Of a stretch of DNA of 64,000 bases, positions 1 through 7,279 are shown in pieces. The stretch is from Mesorhizobium sp. Pch-S (GTDB lineage: Bacteria; Pseudomonadota; Alphaproteobacteria; Rhizobiales; Rhizobiaceae): assembly GCF_004136315.1 (NCBI RefSeq), contig NZ_CP029562.1:2294001-2358000 (forward strand), read 5' to 3'. Both the position numbers and the translations under genes were made by a program. The notes under the pieces were generated by a model. The model made no database searches. It had not been told where the DNA came from and saw nothing but the letters and a program-made list of their open reading frames with translations. Position 1 is the first letter of the stretch; each line of letters starts with the position of its first letter.

Positions 1-1097
1 TGCGCGCCTCGATGGACAGCCATTCCACGGTCTGTCGTATCGGCGCTGATGAGTTCGCCTTCCTCTACCCGATGGTGTTCAGCGAAGAAGCCGCCACCGA
101 GCGGGCGCGCATGCTGATCGAGATCCTCTCGGCGCCCTACGACGTCGGCGAACGCACCGCCAGGCTTTCGGCTTCCACCGGCTGCTCGCTGTTCTATTCC
201 GGTGAGGAGACGACCGACATCCTCATCAACAAGGCGGAGACGGCGCTTTACCACGCCAAGCGCTCCGGCCGTGGCAAGGTCGTCGTCTACACCCGCGAGA
301 TGGAAGAGGCTGCCAAGCGCGTCACCCGCATCGAACAGGCCCTGCGCCGCGCGGTTTCGGCCGGCGAGGTCGAGCCGCATTTCCAGCCGATCGTCGATCT
401 CGGCACCCGCCGCACCATCGGCTTCGAGGCGCTGGCGCGCTGGTCGGATCCCGACCTCGGCCCGGTCTCGCCGGCCGTCTTCATTCCGATCGCCGAAGAA
501 CGCGGCATCATCGGCCCGCTGTCGCAGCTGGTGCTGCGCAAGGCGACCGAGGCGGCGCGCGGCTGGCCCGGCGACCTGTTCCTGTCCTTCAACCTGTCGC
601 CCTCGCAACTCGTCGACCAGAACACCGGGCTGCACATCCTGTCGATCCTCGATCGCACCGGTTTCGATCCGCGCCGGCTGGAGATCGAGATCACCGAGAC
701 CGGCCTGATGAACGATCCGATCTCGGCCGAGAAGATCGTCGAAGACCTGCGCCGTGTCGGCATCCGCGTTTCGCTCGACGATTTCGGCACCGGCCAGTCG
801 TCGCTCGGTCGCCTGCGCGAATTCAACTTCGACAAGCTCAAGATCGACCGCGCCTTCGTATCGTCCATCCTTGAGGATCGTCCGTCCGAACACATCATCC
901 GCGCCATTCTCGCCATGTGCGAGGGCCTCGGCATGGATGTCGTCGCCGAAGGCATCGAGCAGGAGGCGCAGGCCGACCGGCTCGTGCAGTTCGGCTGCGC
1001 CGCGAAAGGAATCCCTGAGATAGCCGAGCGTCGCATCGGCATTGGCCGGCTTGCCGAACAGATAGCCCTGGCCGCATTGCGCGCCAAGGCGATCTGA
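1..1097 (+). CDS. GGDEF-EAL cyclic-di-GMP signalling protein, 5' part outside window, 3' end disrupted
   Basis: The frame is already open at the left edge, so the start lies outside the window. The first visible residues carry the end of a GGDEF domain with a degenerate signature (RIGADEF instead of GGDEF). An EAL phosphodiesterase domain follows with EALARW, NLSPSQL, the EITE segment, DDFGTG, LKID and EGIE in the normal order, so most metal and catalytic residues are present. The domain should end with a GQGYLFGKP-type motif, but after DRLVQFG the frame turns into an unrelated tail of about 30 residues. The expected motif is found on the opposite strand of that same tail. The GGDEF half may therefore be inactive, and the EAL half has lost its C-terminal strand and helix. 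It could still fold partly or be a decaying gene. Confidence 0.85.
   Translation, partial: RASMDSHSTVCRIGADEFAFLYPMVFSEEAATERARMLIEILSAPYDVGERTARLSASTGCSLFYSGEETTDILINKAETALYHAKRSGRGKVVVYTREMEEAAKRVTRIEQALRRAVSAGEVEPHFQPIVDLGTRRTIGFEALARWSDPDLGPVSPAVFIPIAEERGIIGPLSQLVLRKATEAARGWPGDLFLSFNLSPSQLVDQNTGLHILSILDRTGFDPRRLEIEITETGLMNDPISAEKIVEDLRRVGIRVSLDDFGTGQSSLGRLREFNFDKLKIDRAFVSSILEDRPSEHIIRAILAMCEGLGMDVVAEGIEQEAQADRLVQFGCAAKGIPEIAERRIGIGRLAEQIALAALRAKAI
990..1088 (-). other. inverted 3' segment of the EAL domain
   Basis: Read on the minus strand this stretch encodes LGAQCGQGYLFGKP and then ANADATLGYLRDSF, the canonical C-terminus of an EAL domain. Turning it round in place puts this peptide directly after EAQADRLVQ, in frame, and leads to the TGA at 1095-1097. 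The assumed 99 bp length is divisible by three. Breakpoints cannot be fixed exactly: the left one falls about 990-1009 and the right one about 1070-1090, because the flanks share short imperfect inverted similarity. Seen directly: the minus-strand motif. Inferred: a small local inversion. Confidence 0.75.
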
Positions 1098-1240
1098 AAT
1101 CTGAAACGTTGCCAGGCCGCCGGTCCACGCGGATCGGCGGCTTTTCTTCCTGTTTCCCATTTGTCTGACAAAATGACGCGTGAAGCATTTTCGTGCTTGC
1201 TCCGGCCAAGCCGCTGGCTAGGATGCGGCGCCGTCGGACC

Positions 1241-1333
1241 AGAGCATTTGGCGTTTTTTACGGAAACGCTCTGATCCTTGTTTGACGCAGTTCCGGACGG
1301 AAAACCGCTACGCACTTTTCCTGGAATTGCTCT
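1241..1333. repeat. intergenic mosaic palindromic repeat (blocks A and B)
   Basis: The 281 bp between the EAL gene and the SDR gene contain a two-block repeat. Block A is an AGAGC...GGAAACGCTCT hairpin. Block B begins GCAGTTCCGGACGG and ends TTTTCCTGGAATTGC, with outer arms that pair. Block B recurs in reverse orientation near 21690-21742 and, diverged, near 39190-39245. Block A recurs near 35975-36003, 39160, 46231 and 48173. Such composite elements are known from rhizobial genomes as intergenic mosaic elements. No other feature is seen in this gap apart from the ribosome-binding site of the next gene (GGGAGGAA). Confidence 0.75.
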
Positions 1334-1378
1334 AGCGCAGCGTGCCCATTCGGCCGATGCGTCAGGGAGGAAGCCACA

Positions 1379-2146
1379 ATGATGCCATCGGTGCGGTTTG
1401 CCGATCTGGAAGGCGCGTCGGTGCTGATCACCGGTGGAGGTACCGGCATCGGCGCCCGGCTGACGGAAGGTTTTGCCCGGCAAGGCGCAAAAGTCGCTTT
1501 CGTCGATATCGCGGAAGCCCCCAGCCAGACACTGTGCGATGAGATCGCAGGCCTGACCGGCAGCAAGCCGCTGTTCCTCAATGCCGACCTGCGCGACATC
1601 GAGGCGTTGCGGCAGGCCGTGCAGACAGCCGAACGGGCACATGGACCGATCAGCGTCCTCGTCAACAACGCTGCCAACGACATCCGTCACGCCGTCGAGA
1701 CGGTGACGGTCGAGGAATGGGACGACAATCTGTCGATCAATCTCAGGCCGCATTTCTTCACCATTCAGGCAGTGGTGCCCGGGATGAAGGCTTTGGGACG
1801 CGGTGCCATCGTCAATTTCACCTCGACGTCCTTCATGCTGAACATCGGTGACATGCCGGCTTACACGGCCGCCAAGGCGGGCATCATCGGCCTGACCAAG
1901 GGACTGGCCGGCCGTTACGGCAAGGACGGCATTCGCGTCAATGCCATTGCGCCCGGCTGGGTCATCACCGAACGCCAGCGCCAGCTCTGGGCCGCGCCCG
2001 GCAAACTCGAAGCCCACATTGCCCGTCAGGCCATCCCGCGCGAAATGCACCCGGACGACATGGTGGGGCCATGTCTGTTCCTGGCTTCGGACGCGTCGGC
2101 CATGCTGACGGCGCAGACCTTGATCGTCGATGGAGGGCTGCTGTGA
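1379..2146 (+). CDS. SDR-family sugar dehydrogenase, first gene of a galactonate-type operon
   Basis: 255 residues, the usual size of a classical short-chain dehydrogenase. The NAD(P)-binding motif TGGGTGIG lies at 18-25, NNAAN at 96-100, and the catalytic Tyr162-x3-Lys166 pair with serines near 149-151. It starts with two adjacent ATG codons behind GGGAGGAA, so either may be used. The stop overlaps the GTG start of dgoK. Because the next three genes encode DgoK, DgoA and an SMP-30 lactonase, the likely job is oxidation of an aldose such as D-galactose or L-arabinose to its lactone. Substrate is inferred from context; many SDRs of this type act on other polyols. Confidence 0.85.
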   Translation: MMPSVRFADLEGASVLITGGGTGIGARLTEGFARQGAKVAFVDIAEAPSQTLCDEIAGLTGSKPLFLNADLRDIEALRQAVQTAERAHGPISVLVNNAANDIRHAVETVTVEEWDDNLSINLRPHFFTIQAVVPGMKALGRGAIVNFTSTSFMLNIGDMPAYTAAKAGIIGLTKGLAGRYGKDGIRVNAIAPGWVITERQRQLWAAPGKLEAHIARQAIPREMHPDDMVGPCLFLASDASAMLTAQTLIVDGGLL

Positions 2147-3087
2147 ACACGACACCTGCTATCGCCGCCGTCGACTGGGGCACGACCCGGTTGCGCGCCT
2201 GGCTGCTTGCCGGCGACGGCAAGGTGCTGGCCGAGCAGCGTGGCGACGACGGCCTGATCACGGCGCGCGAAGCCGGCTTTTCAAACGTGCTCGAACGGCA
2301 CCTCGCGGCGATGGATGCGCCGGCAACCCTGCCGGTGGTCATCTGCGGCATGGCAGGCTCACGCCAGGGCTGGATCGAAGCAGCCTATGTCGACGTGCCA
2401 GCGCCGATCAATGCCATCCTGCAGGGTGCGATCCGCGTGCCGGATACGGCGCGCGACGTGCGCATCGTTCCCGGCCTGGCCCAGCGCCTGGCAGACGCGC
2501 CGGACGTCATGCGCGGCGAGGAAACGCAACTGGCCGGCGCAAATCTCACGACCGAGGGCCAGCATCTCGTCTGCATGCCGGGGACCCATTCGAAATGGGT
2601 GGTGGTGGAAGATGGTGCGGTGACCGGTTTCGGCACCTGGCCAACGGGCGAATTGTTTTCCGTCCTGGCGACCCATTCGATCCTGCGCCATTCGCTCGGT
2701 GAGCAGGCCGCGGCGGTCGCCGCAGGCAATGACGGTTTCCGGTACTGGTGCCGGCAGGCCTTCCAGGATGGCGGCGATGTCTCTTCACGGCTGTTCGCCA
2801 TTCGCGCGGCCGGACTGCTGCAGGATTTGACCCCGAACGAAGCAGCCGCCCGTCTGTCCGGCCTGCTCATCGGCGGCGAGATCGCCTCAGCCAGACGGCG
2901 CTATGGCAATACCGGAGGATCGGTCGTGCTGGTCGGCTCGGGTGCGCTTGCTGCGCTCTACGCGGAGGCGTTGGAACTGGCTGGACTTCAGGTCCGGTCC
3001 GTTGATGCCGATGCCGCCGTACGCGCCGGCCTGTTCGCGGCCGCGCGCGAAAACGGCATGATCGCCCGCAAGGAGGAAACCGCATGA
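2143..3087 (+). CDS. dgoK: 2-dehydro-3-deoxygalactonokinase
   Basis: About 314 residues when started at the GTG at 2143, which overlaps the SDR stop (GTGA) and follows GGAGGG at 2132. The frame is open further upstream but that part lies within the SDR gene. The N-terminus carries the phosphate-binding segment AAVDWGTTRLRAWLL typical of DgoK kinases, with later motifs MPGTHSKW and LLIGGEI, and VLVGSGAL near the C-terminus. The enzyme phosphorylates 2-keto-3-deoxy-galactonate with ATP in the cytoplasm, giving KDPGal for the aldolase encoded next. It ends in an ATGA overlap with dgoA, so the two are translationally coupled. Confidence 0.93.
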   Translation: MNTTPAIAAVDWGTTRLRAWLLAGDGKVLAEQRGDDGLITAREAGFSNVLERHLAAMDAPATLPVVICGMAGSRQGWIEAAYVDVPAPINAILQGAIRVPDTARDVRIVPGLAQRLADAPDVMRGEETQLAGANLTTEGQHLVCMPGTHSKWVVVEDGAVTGFGTWPTGELFSVLATHSILRHSLGEQAAAVAAGNDGFRYWCRQAFQDGGDVSSRLFAIRAAGLLQDLTPNEAAARLSGLLIGGEIASARRRYGNTGGSVVLVGSGALAALYAEALELAGLQVRSVDADAAVRAGLFAAARENGMIARKEETA

Positions 3088-3725
3088 ACCCCAGCGCACC
3101 GTTCCCGAAGCTGAAGCGTGGCCTCGTTGCCATCCTGCGCGGCCTGCATCCGAACGAAGCAGTGGCTGTTGCCGACGCGATCTACCGCGCCGGCATCGAA
3201 GCCATCGAAGTGCCGCTGAATTCACCTGATCCCTTCACGTCCATCGCTTCCATCGTCAAGGCGTTGCCGCACAGTGCTCTCATCGGCGCCGGCACGGTGC
3301 TGACCGCCGAGGACGTCGATGCCTTGAAGCGTGCCGAAGGACGGCTTCTGGTCAGCCCGAACATCGATGCCGATGTCATGCGTCGTGCCGCCCATCATGG
3401 CCTCGTCACCATGCCGGGCGTTTTCACACCAACCGAGGCCTTCCAGGCGATCCGGCTTGGCGCCTCGGCGCTCAAGTTCTTTCCGGCGAGCGTGCTCGGT
3501 TCGAGCGGGATAGCTGCCATGCGCGCGGTCCTGCCGAACGATACGCTGGTAGGTGCAGTTGGCGGTGTCTCGGAAAAGGATTTCGCCGGCTACAAAACGG
3601 CTGGCGTCACGGTCTTCGGGCTGGGTTCCAGCCTGTTCAAGCCGGGCATGACGGTGGCGGACGTCACCATGCGTGCCGAAGCCGCCGTCGCCGTCTGGGA
3701 TCAGGTTTTTGGAGAGCAGAAATGA
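3084..3725 (+). CDS. dgoA: 2-dehydro-3-deoxy-6-phosphogalactonate aldolase
   Basis: 213 residues, a typical class I KDPG/KDPGal aldolase. Glu42 in IEVPLNS and Lys131 in LKFFPAS match the catalytic Glu and Schiff-base Lys of the family, with Arg19 in AILRG and the PGVFTPTEA loop at 111-119. It splits KDPGal into pyruvate and glyceraldehyde 3-phosphate. Specificity for the galacto rather than the gluco epimer is inferred from the adjacent dgoK. ATGA overlaps at both ends bind it into the four-gene operon. Confidence 0.93.
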   Translation: MNPSAPFPKLKRGLVAILRGLHPNEAVAVADAIYRAGIEAIEVPLNSPDPFTSIASIVKALPHSALIGAGTVLTAEDVDALKRAEGRLLVSPNIDADVMRRAAHHGLVTMPGVFTPTEAFQAIRLGASALKFFPASVLGSSGIAAMRAVLPNDTLVGAVGGVSEKDFAGYKTAGVTVFGLGSSLFKPGMTVADVTMRAEAAVAVWDQVFGEQK

Positions 3726-4594
3726 CTGGTATCGTCTCGGTCCTGTCCGACTATGTCTGCGAACTCGGCGAAGGCCCGAGCTACGACGAGGCGACGGGAT
3801 CGCTCTACTGGTTCAACATCGTGCACGGCCAGTTGCTGGAACGCAGCCGCAGCGGCGCCACCAAGGCGCACGAACTCGGCCAGATGGCCAGCGCGATCGC
3901 GGTCATCGACGACAAGCGGCAGCTGGTGTTCACCGAGACCGGCCTTCATCTGCGCGATGCCGCGACTGGCAAACTCACGCTTCACACCTCGATCGAGGCT
4001 GAAAACAAGAGCACCCGATCCAACGATGCGCGTGTGCATCCAAGCGGCGCCTTCTGGCTCGGCACGATGAGCAAGACCCATGAGAAGAAGGCCGGCTCCA
4101 TCTACTGGTTCTTCAAGGGCGAACTACGCAAACTCTATGACGGCATCACCGTGCCGAACTCCATCGCCTTCAGCGAAGACGGTGCCGTGGCCTATTATGT
4201 CGACAGCGATGAAAAGCTGCTGAAACGGGTCGACTGCGACCCGGCCACCGGACTGCCGCTCGGTGAGCCCAAACTGTTCGGCGACCATCGGCAGAATGCA
4301 GGCTATGTCGATGGTTCGGTCGTCGATCGCGACGGCATCCTCTGGAACGCGTGCTGGGGCGCTTCCGCCGTCAATGCCTATGCACCGGACGGCAAGCTGG
4401 TGCGCTCCATCCCGATGCCTGTCACCCAGCCATCCTGCCCGGCTTTCGTCGGCGCAAACGCCGATCGGCTGGCGGTGACGTCGGCATGGGCCGACCAGGA
4501 CGAAGCGCAGCGGGCCGCCGATCCCGATGCCGGCAAGACCTTCGTGATCGATTTCCCGGTCCGGGGCCGGTTTGAGCCACGCGTGCTGATCTGA
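3722..4594 (+). CDS. SMP-30/gluconolactonase-family sugar lactonase
   Basis: 290 residues forming one SMP-30/LRE beta-propeller. Residues expected to bind the divalent metal are visible: Glu17 in ELGEGPS, Asn146 in VPNSIAF and Asp198 in YVDGSV, with RSNDARVHPSG at 99-109. It probably hydrolyses the aldonolactone made by the SDR at 1379, so three of the four steps of a De Ley-Doudoroff type pathway are in this operon plus the aldolase. The galactonate/arabonate dehydratase is missing from the window. The start overlaps the dgoA stop by four bases. Confidence 0.9.
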   Translation: MTGIVSVLSDYVCELGEGPSYDEATGSLYWFNIVHGQLLERSRSGATKAHELGQMASAIAVIDDKRQLVFTETGLHLRDAATGKLTLHTSIEAENKSTRSNDARVHPSGAFWLGTMSKTHEKKAGSIYWFFKGELRKLYDGITVPNSIAFSEDGAVAYYVDSDEKLLKRVDCDPATGLPLGEPKLFGDHRQNAGYVDGSVVDRDGILWNACWGASAVNAYAPDGKLVRSIPMPVTQPSCPAFVGANADRLAVTSAWADQDEAQRAADPDAGKTFVIDFPVRGRFEPRVLI

Positions 4595-4687
4595 GCGGCC
4601 AGCATTGCTCTGGTCGCTGGCGTTGTTGCGCAGGTCGGTTTCGTCGGACCTGAGCGACAGACCAACAGCGAGACTGGTTCCAATTCC

Positions 4688-5755
4688 ATGGGTCCAGCCA
4701 TCATGCCGCAGCCACGCCTTTTCCTCGTCTATGAACCGGAAAAAGCCTGCCTCGACCGACTGGTCGACCAGGGATATCCGCCAGAGCGTGCAGCGGAGAT
4801 TTCATCCTACCTCGCCCAGTCGACCGACCTCGCGCCTGAATTTGCCGATATCTGGAGAGAGGCGGGCAAGCGAGGCATCACCTTCACGCCACTGGAACTG
4901 GATGAAGCAGCTGCCACGATCACCAGCGCAGATCCTGACACTTCGCTTGTCTGGACGCTGACGGACGGTATCGCCTACTTCCGGGGCGGCACAGCCCCTG
5001 CCCTGGCCCGGCTTGCAGGCCTGAGAACGCTGGGCGCCGACGATTCCCTTTTCGCGCTCTGCCAGGATAAATTCCGCTCAGGCGCCGTACTCTCCGGCCT
5101 CGGCCTGCCGGTGCCGCAAGCCGGCCTGGCTCGCAACGGCCATTGGCTGGTCGAGCCCCCGGCCAGCGAAAGGGGCTGGTTCGTGAAACCAAACCGGCTC
5201 GGCGCCAAGATAGGCATCTGGCCGGATTCGCATTGTCACGACCTCAGCCAGGCACTGGAGCTCAGCCGCCGCGTCTTCTCGCATTACCGCGACGATGTCG
5301 TCGTGCAGCCCTATGTCGCCGGCCGCAACGTGCGCGCGAGCTTCCTCGATGTGACAGCACATGCCGACATGTCGTCGCTGGGGATTTTCCTGGTCGAATC
5401 CGGCGCGGATTTCCAGACCATGGCCGACAGCCTGTCGCTTTACGGCGACACCGGCGCCGCGGCCAGGGCAACCCGTGCCTATGCCGAGCCTGACCTTGTA
5501 CCGCTCGCTGCAACCCAACCCGCAGCAGATGGCGAAATCCGCCGCATCGCCTCGAAACTGATGAGTGGTCTCGGCCTGCGCGATGTCTTTTCCGTCGATC
5601 TGCGTGTCGATGCGAACGACACGGTTCATCTGATCGAATTCGAGGTCTGCCCCGGCTTGCCCTGTTTCGATTTCCGCGCCTATTGTCGCGCGCAATGGTC
5701 GATGAGCCTCGCAGAGGCCATGGCCGAAACCGCTGCCCGCCGTCTGGTGGGCTGA
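4688..5755 (+). CDS. ATP-grasp protein of unknown substrate, D-Ala-D-Ala-ligase-like
   Basis: 355 residues if started at 4688; an ATG at 4703 (MPQPRLFLVYEPEK) is equally possible and neither has a clear Shine-Dalgarno site. The protein looks like an ATP-grasp carboxylate-amine/thiol ligase: WFVKPNRLGAKIGIW (about 160-174) resembles the nucleotide-binding lysine loop, VVVQPYVAGRNVR follows, and a C-terminal IEFEVCPGLPCFDF resembles the Mg-binding E-x-N strand of D-Ala-D-Ala ligases, with Cys where Asn is expected. It stands between the dgo operon and pcaF with no operon partner. Substrate unknown; it may join or activate a small peptide or amino acid. Confidence 0.7.
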   Translation: MGPAIMPQPRLFLVYEPEKACLDRLVDQGYPPERAAEISSYLAQSTDLAPEFADIWREAGKRGITFTPLELDEAAATITSADPDTSLVWTLTDGIAYFRGGTAPALARLAGLRTLGADDSLFALCQDKFRSGAVLSGLGLPVPQAGLARNGHWLVEPPASERGWFVKPNRLGAKIGIWPDSHCHDLSQALELSRRVFSHYRDDVVVQPYVAGRNVRASFLDVTAHADMSSLGIFLVESGADFQTMADSLSLYGDTGAAARATRAYAEPDLVPLAATQPAADGEIRRIASKLMSGLGLRDVFSVDLRVDANDTVHLIEFEVCPGLPCFDFRAYCRAQWSMSLAEAMAETAARRLVG

Positions 5756-5822
5756 AATTACGAAAACCCGATGCGATCGGATGGCCTGCGGCGACCGCGC
5801 GGGCGAGGGAAGGAACCACGAC

Positions 5823-7031
5823 ATGAGCGAAGCGTATATCTGCGATTATGTTCGCACGCCGATCGGGCGGTTTGGTGGGGTGCTTGCGTCGGTTCGTGCG
5901 GATGATCTCGGCGCTGCGCCGATCAGGGCGCTGGTGGCGCGCAATGCCGGCATCGACTGGGAAGCGGTCGACGACGTCTATTATGGCTGCGCCAACCAGG
6001 CCGGCGAGGATAACCGCAACGTTGCCCGCATGGCGGCACTGCTGGCCGGACTGCCGGTGGCGGTGCCGGGCTCGACTGTCAACCGCCTCTGCGGTTCGGG
6101 CATGGATGCGGTGGCCATTGCCGCCCGCGCCATCAAGGCAGGCGAAGCCGAGCTGTTGATTGCCGGTGGTGTCGAATCGATGAGCCGTGCTCCCTTCGTC
6201 ATGCCCAAGGCCGAGACCGCCTTCTCGCGCCAGGCCGAGATCCACGACACCACCATCGGCTGGCGTTTCGTCAATCCGCTGATGAAGAAGCAGTATGGCA
6301 TCGATTCCATGCCGGAGACGGCTGAGAACGTCGCCGAACAATTCGCGGTCAGCAGGGCCGACCAGGATGCCTTCGCGGTGCGCAGCCAGGACAAGGCCGT
6401 GGCAGCCCAGGCCAATGGCCGGCTGGCAAGAGAGATCGTTGCCGTCACCATCCCGCAGAGGAAGGGGGATGCCATCGTGGTGGCACAGGACGAGCATCCG
6501 CGTGCCGGCACCACCGTTGAGACGCTGGCCAGGCTCGCAACGCCGTTCCGCAAGGAGGGCGGCACGGTGACGGCGGGCAACGCCTCGGGCGTCAATGATG
6601 GTGCTGCGGCACTGATCGTGGCCTCGGAAGCAGCGGTGCGGAAGTATGGGCTCACCCCGATCGCCCGTGTGCTGGGTGCTGCCACGGCTGGTGTCGAGCC
6701 GCGCATCATGGGCATCGGCCCGGTGCCAGCGACGCAAAAGCTCTGTACCCGGCTTGGACTGACACCGCAGGACTTCGACGTGGTTGAACTCAACGAGGCA
6801 TTCGCGGCGCAGGGCCTTGCGGTGCTGCGCGAGCTCGGGCTCGCCGAAGACGCTGCCCATATCAACCCGAATGGCGGTGCGATTGCACTCGGCCATCCGC
6901 TTGGCATGAGCGGTGCACGCATCACCGGTACGGCGGCGCTGGAACTGAAGGAGCGCAACGCCCGCCTCGCACTCGCCACCATGTGCATCGGCGTCGGGCA
7001 GGGCATCGCCATCGCGCTCGAAAGGGTGTGA
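5823..7031 (+). CDS. pcaF: thiolase, probably 3-oxoadipyl-CoA thiolase
   Basis: 402 residues from the ATG at 5823, preceded by GAGGGAAGGAACC. Thiolase residues are complete: Cys90 in NRLCGSGM, His358 in GGAIALGHPLG and Cys388 in TMCIGVGQG. The N-terminus, YICDYVRTPIGRFGG then RADDLGA, is the form usual for beta-ketoadipyl-CoA thiolases. The reaction would be 3-oxoadipyl-CoA plus CoA to succinyl-CoA and acetyl-CoA, the last step of aromatic ring catabolism. No other pca gene is in the window, so a general acetyl-CoA acetyltransferase role cannot be excluded. Confidence 0.85.
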   Translation: MSEAYICDYVRTPIGRFGGVLASVRADDLGAAPIRALVARNAGIDWEAVDDVYYGCANQAGEDNRNVARMAALLAGLPVAVPGSTVNRLCGSGMDAVAIAARAIKAGEAELLIAGGVESMSRAPFVMPKAETAFSRQAEIHDTTIGWRFVNPLMKKQYGIDSMPETAENVAEQFAVSRADQDAFAVRSQDKAVAAQANGRLAREIVAVTIPQRKGDAIVVAQDEHPRAGTTVETLARLATPFRKEGGTVTAGNASGVNDGAAALIVASEAAVRKYGLTPIARVLGAATAGVEPRIMGIGPVPATQKLCTRLGLTPQDFDVVELNEAFAAQGLAVLRELGLAEDAAHINPNGGAIALGHPLGMSGARITGTAALELKERNARLALATMCIGVGQGIAIALERV

Positions 7032-7049
7032 GCGGAAAGACGTTTTGGG

Positions 7050-7126
7050 GCGTGTTGAGGTTCATGCCCTGCAAGAGAAGTGCAAACCATTATGAACGGG
7101 CCTGCGTCGCTCTAAACTCAACACGC
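7050..7126. repeat. inverted repeat upstream of peptide ABC operon
   Basis: In the 248 bp gap before the binding-protein gene, GCGTGTTGAG (7050-7059) pairs with CTCAACACGC (7117-7126). The short inner pair TTCAT/ATGAA near 7061 and 7092 extends it. It may act as a terminator hairpin for pcaF or be another short interspersed repeat. No T-run follows. The rest of the gap shows no clear promoter that I would defend. Confidence 0.45.
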
Positions 7127-7279
7127 TCTGATCGATCGGCTTTTGTCACACAAATGCTCGTTGCCGGGTCGAGAGGCGCCGGATATGGTTGTTCGAGGCT
7201 TCAACAAACAAGGCCTGTCGGCGCAACGACGTCGCGTCCCACACGGGGAACAGGGGCGACGAAACAAGGAAAATAGAAG

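Noticed and set aside
287..2155. A 622-codon minus-strand frame
   Set aside because: Antisense to the EAL and SDR genes with Arg/Ser-rich low-complexity composition; only the 990-1088 part, in another frame, carries a real motif.
5262..6896. A 544-codon minus-strand frame
   Set aside because: Shadow of the ATP-grasp and thiolase genes, crossing their intergenic region without any recognisable domain.
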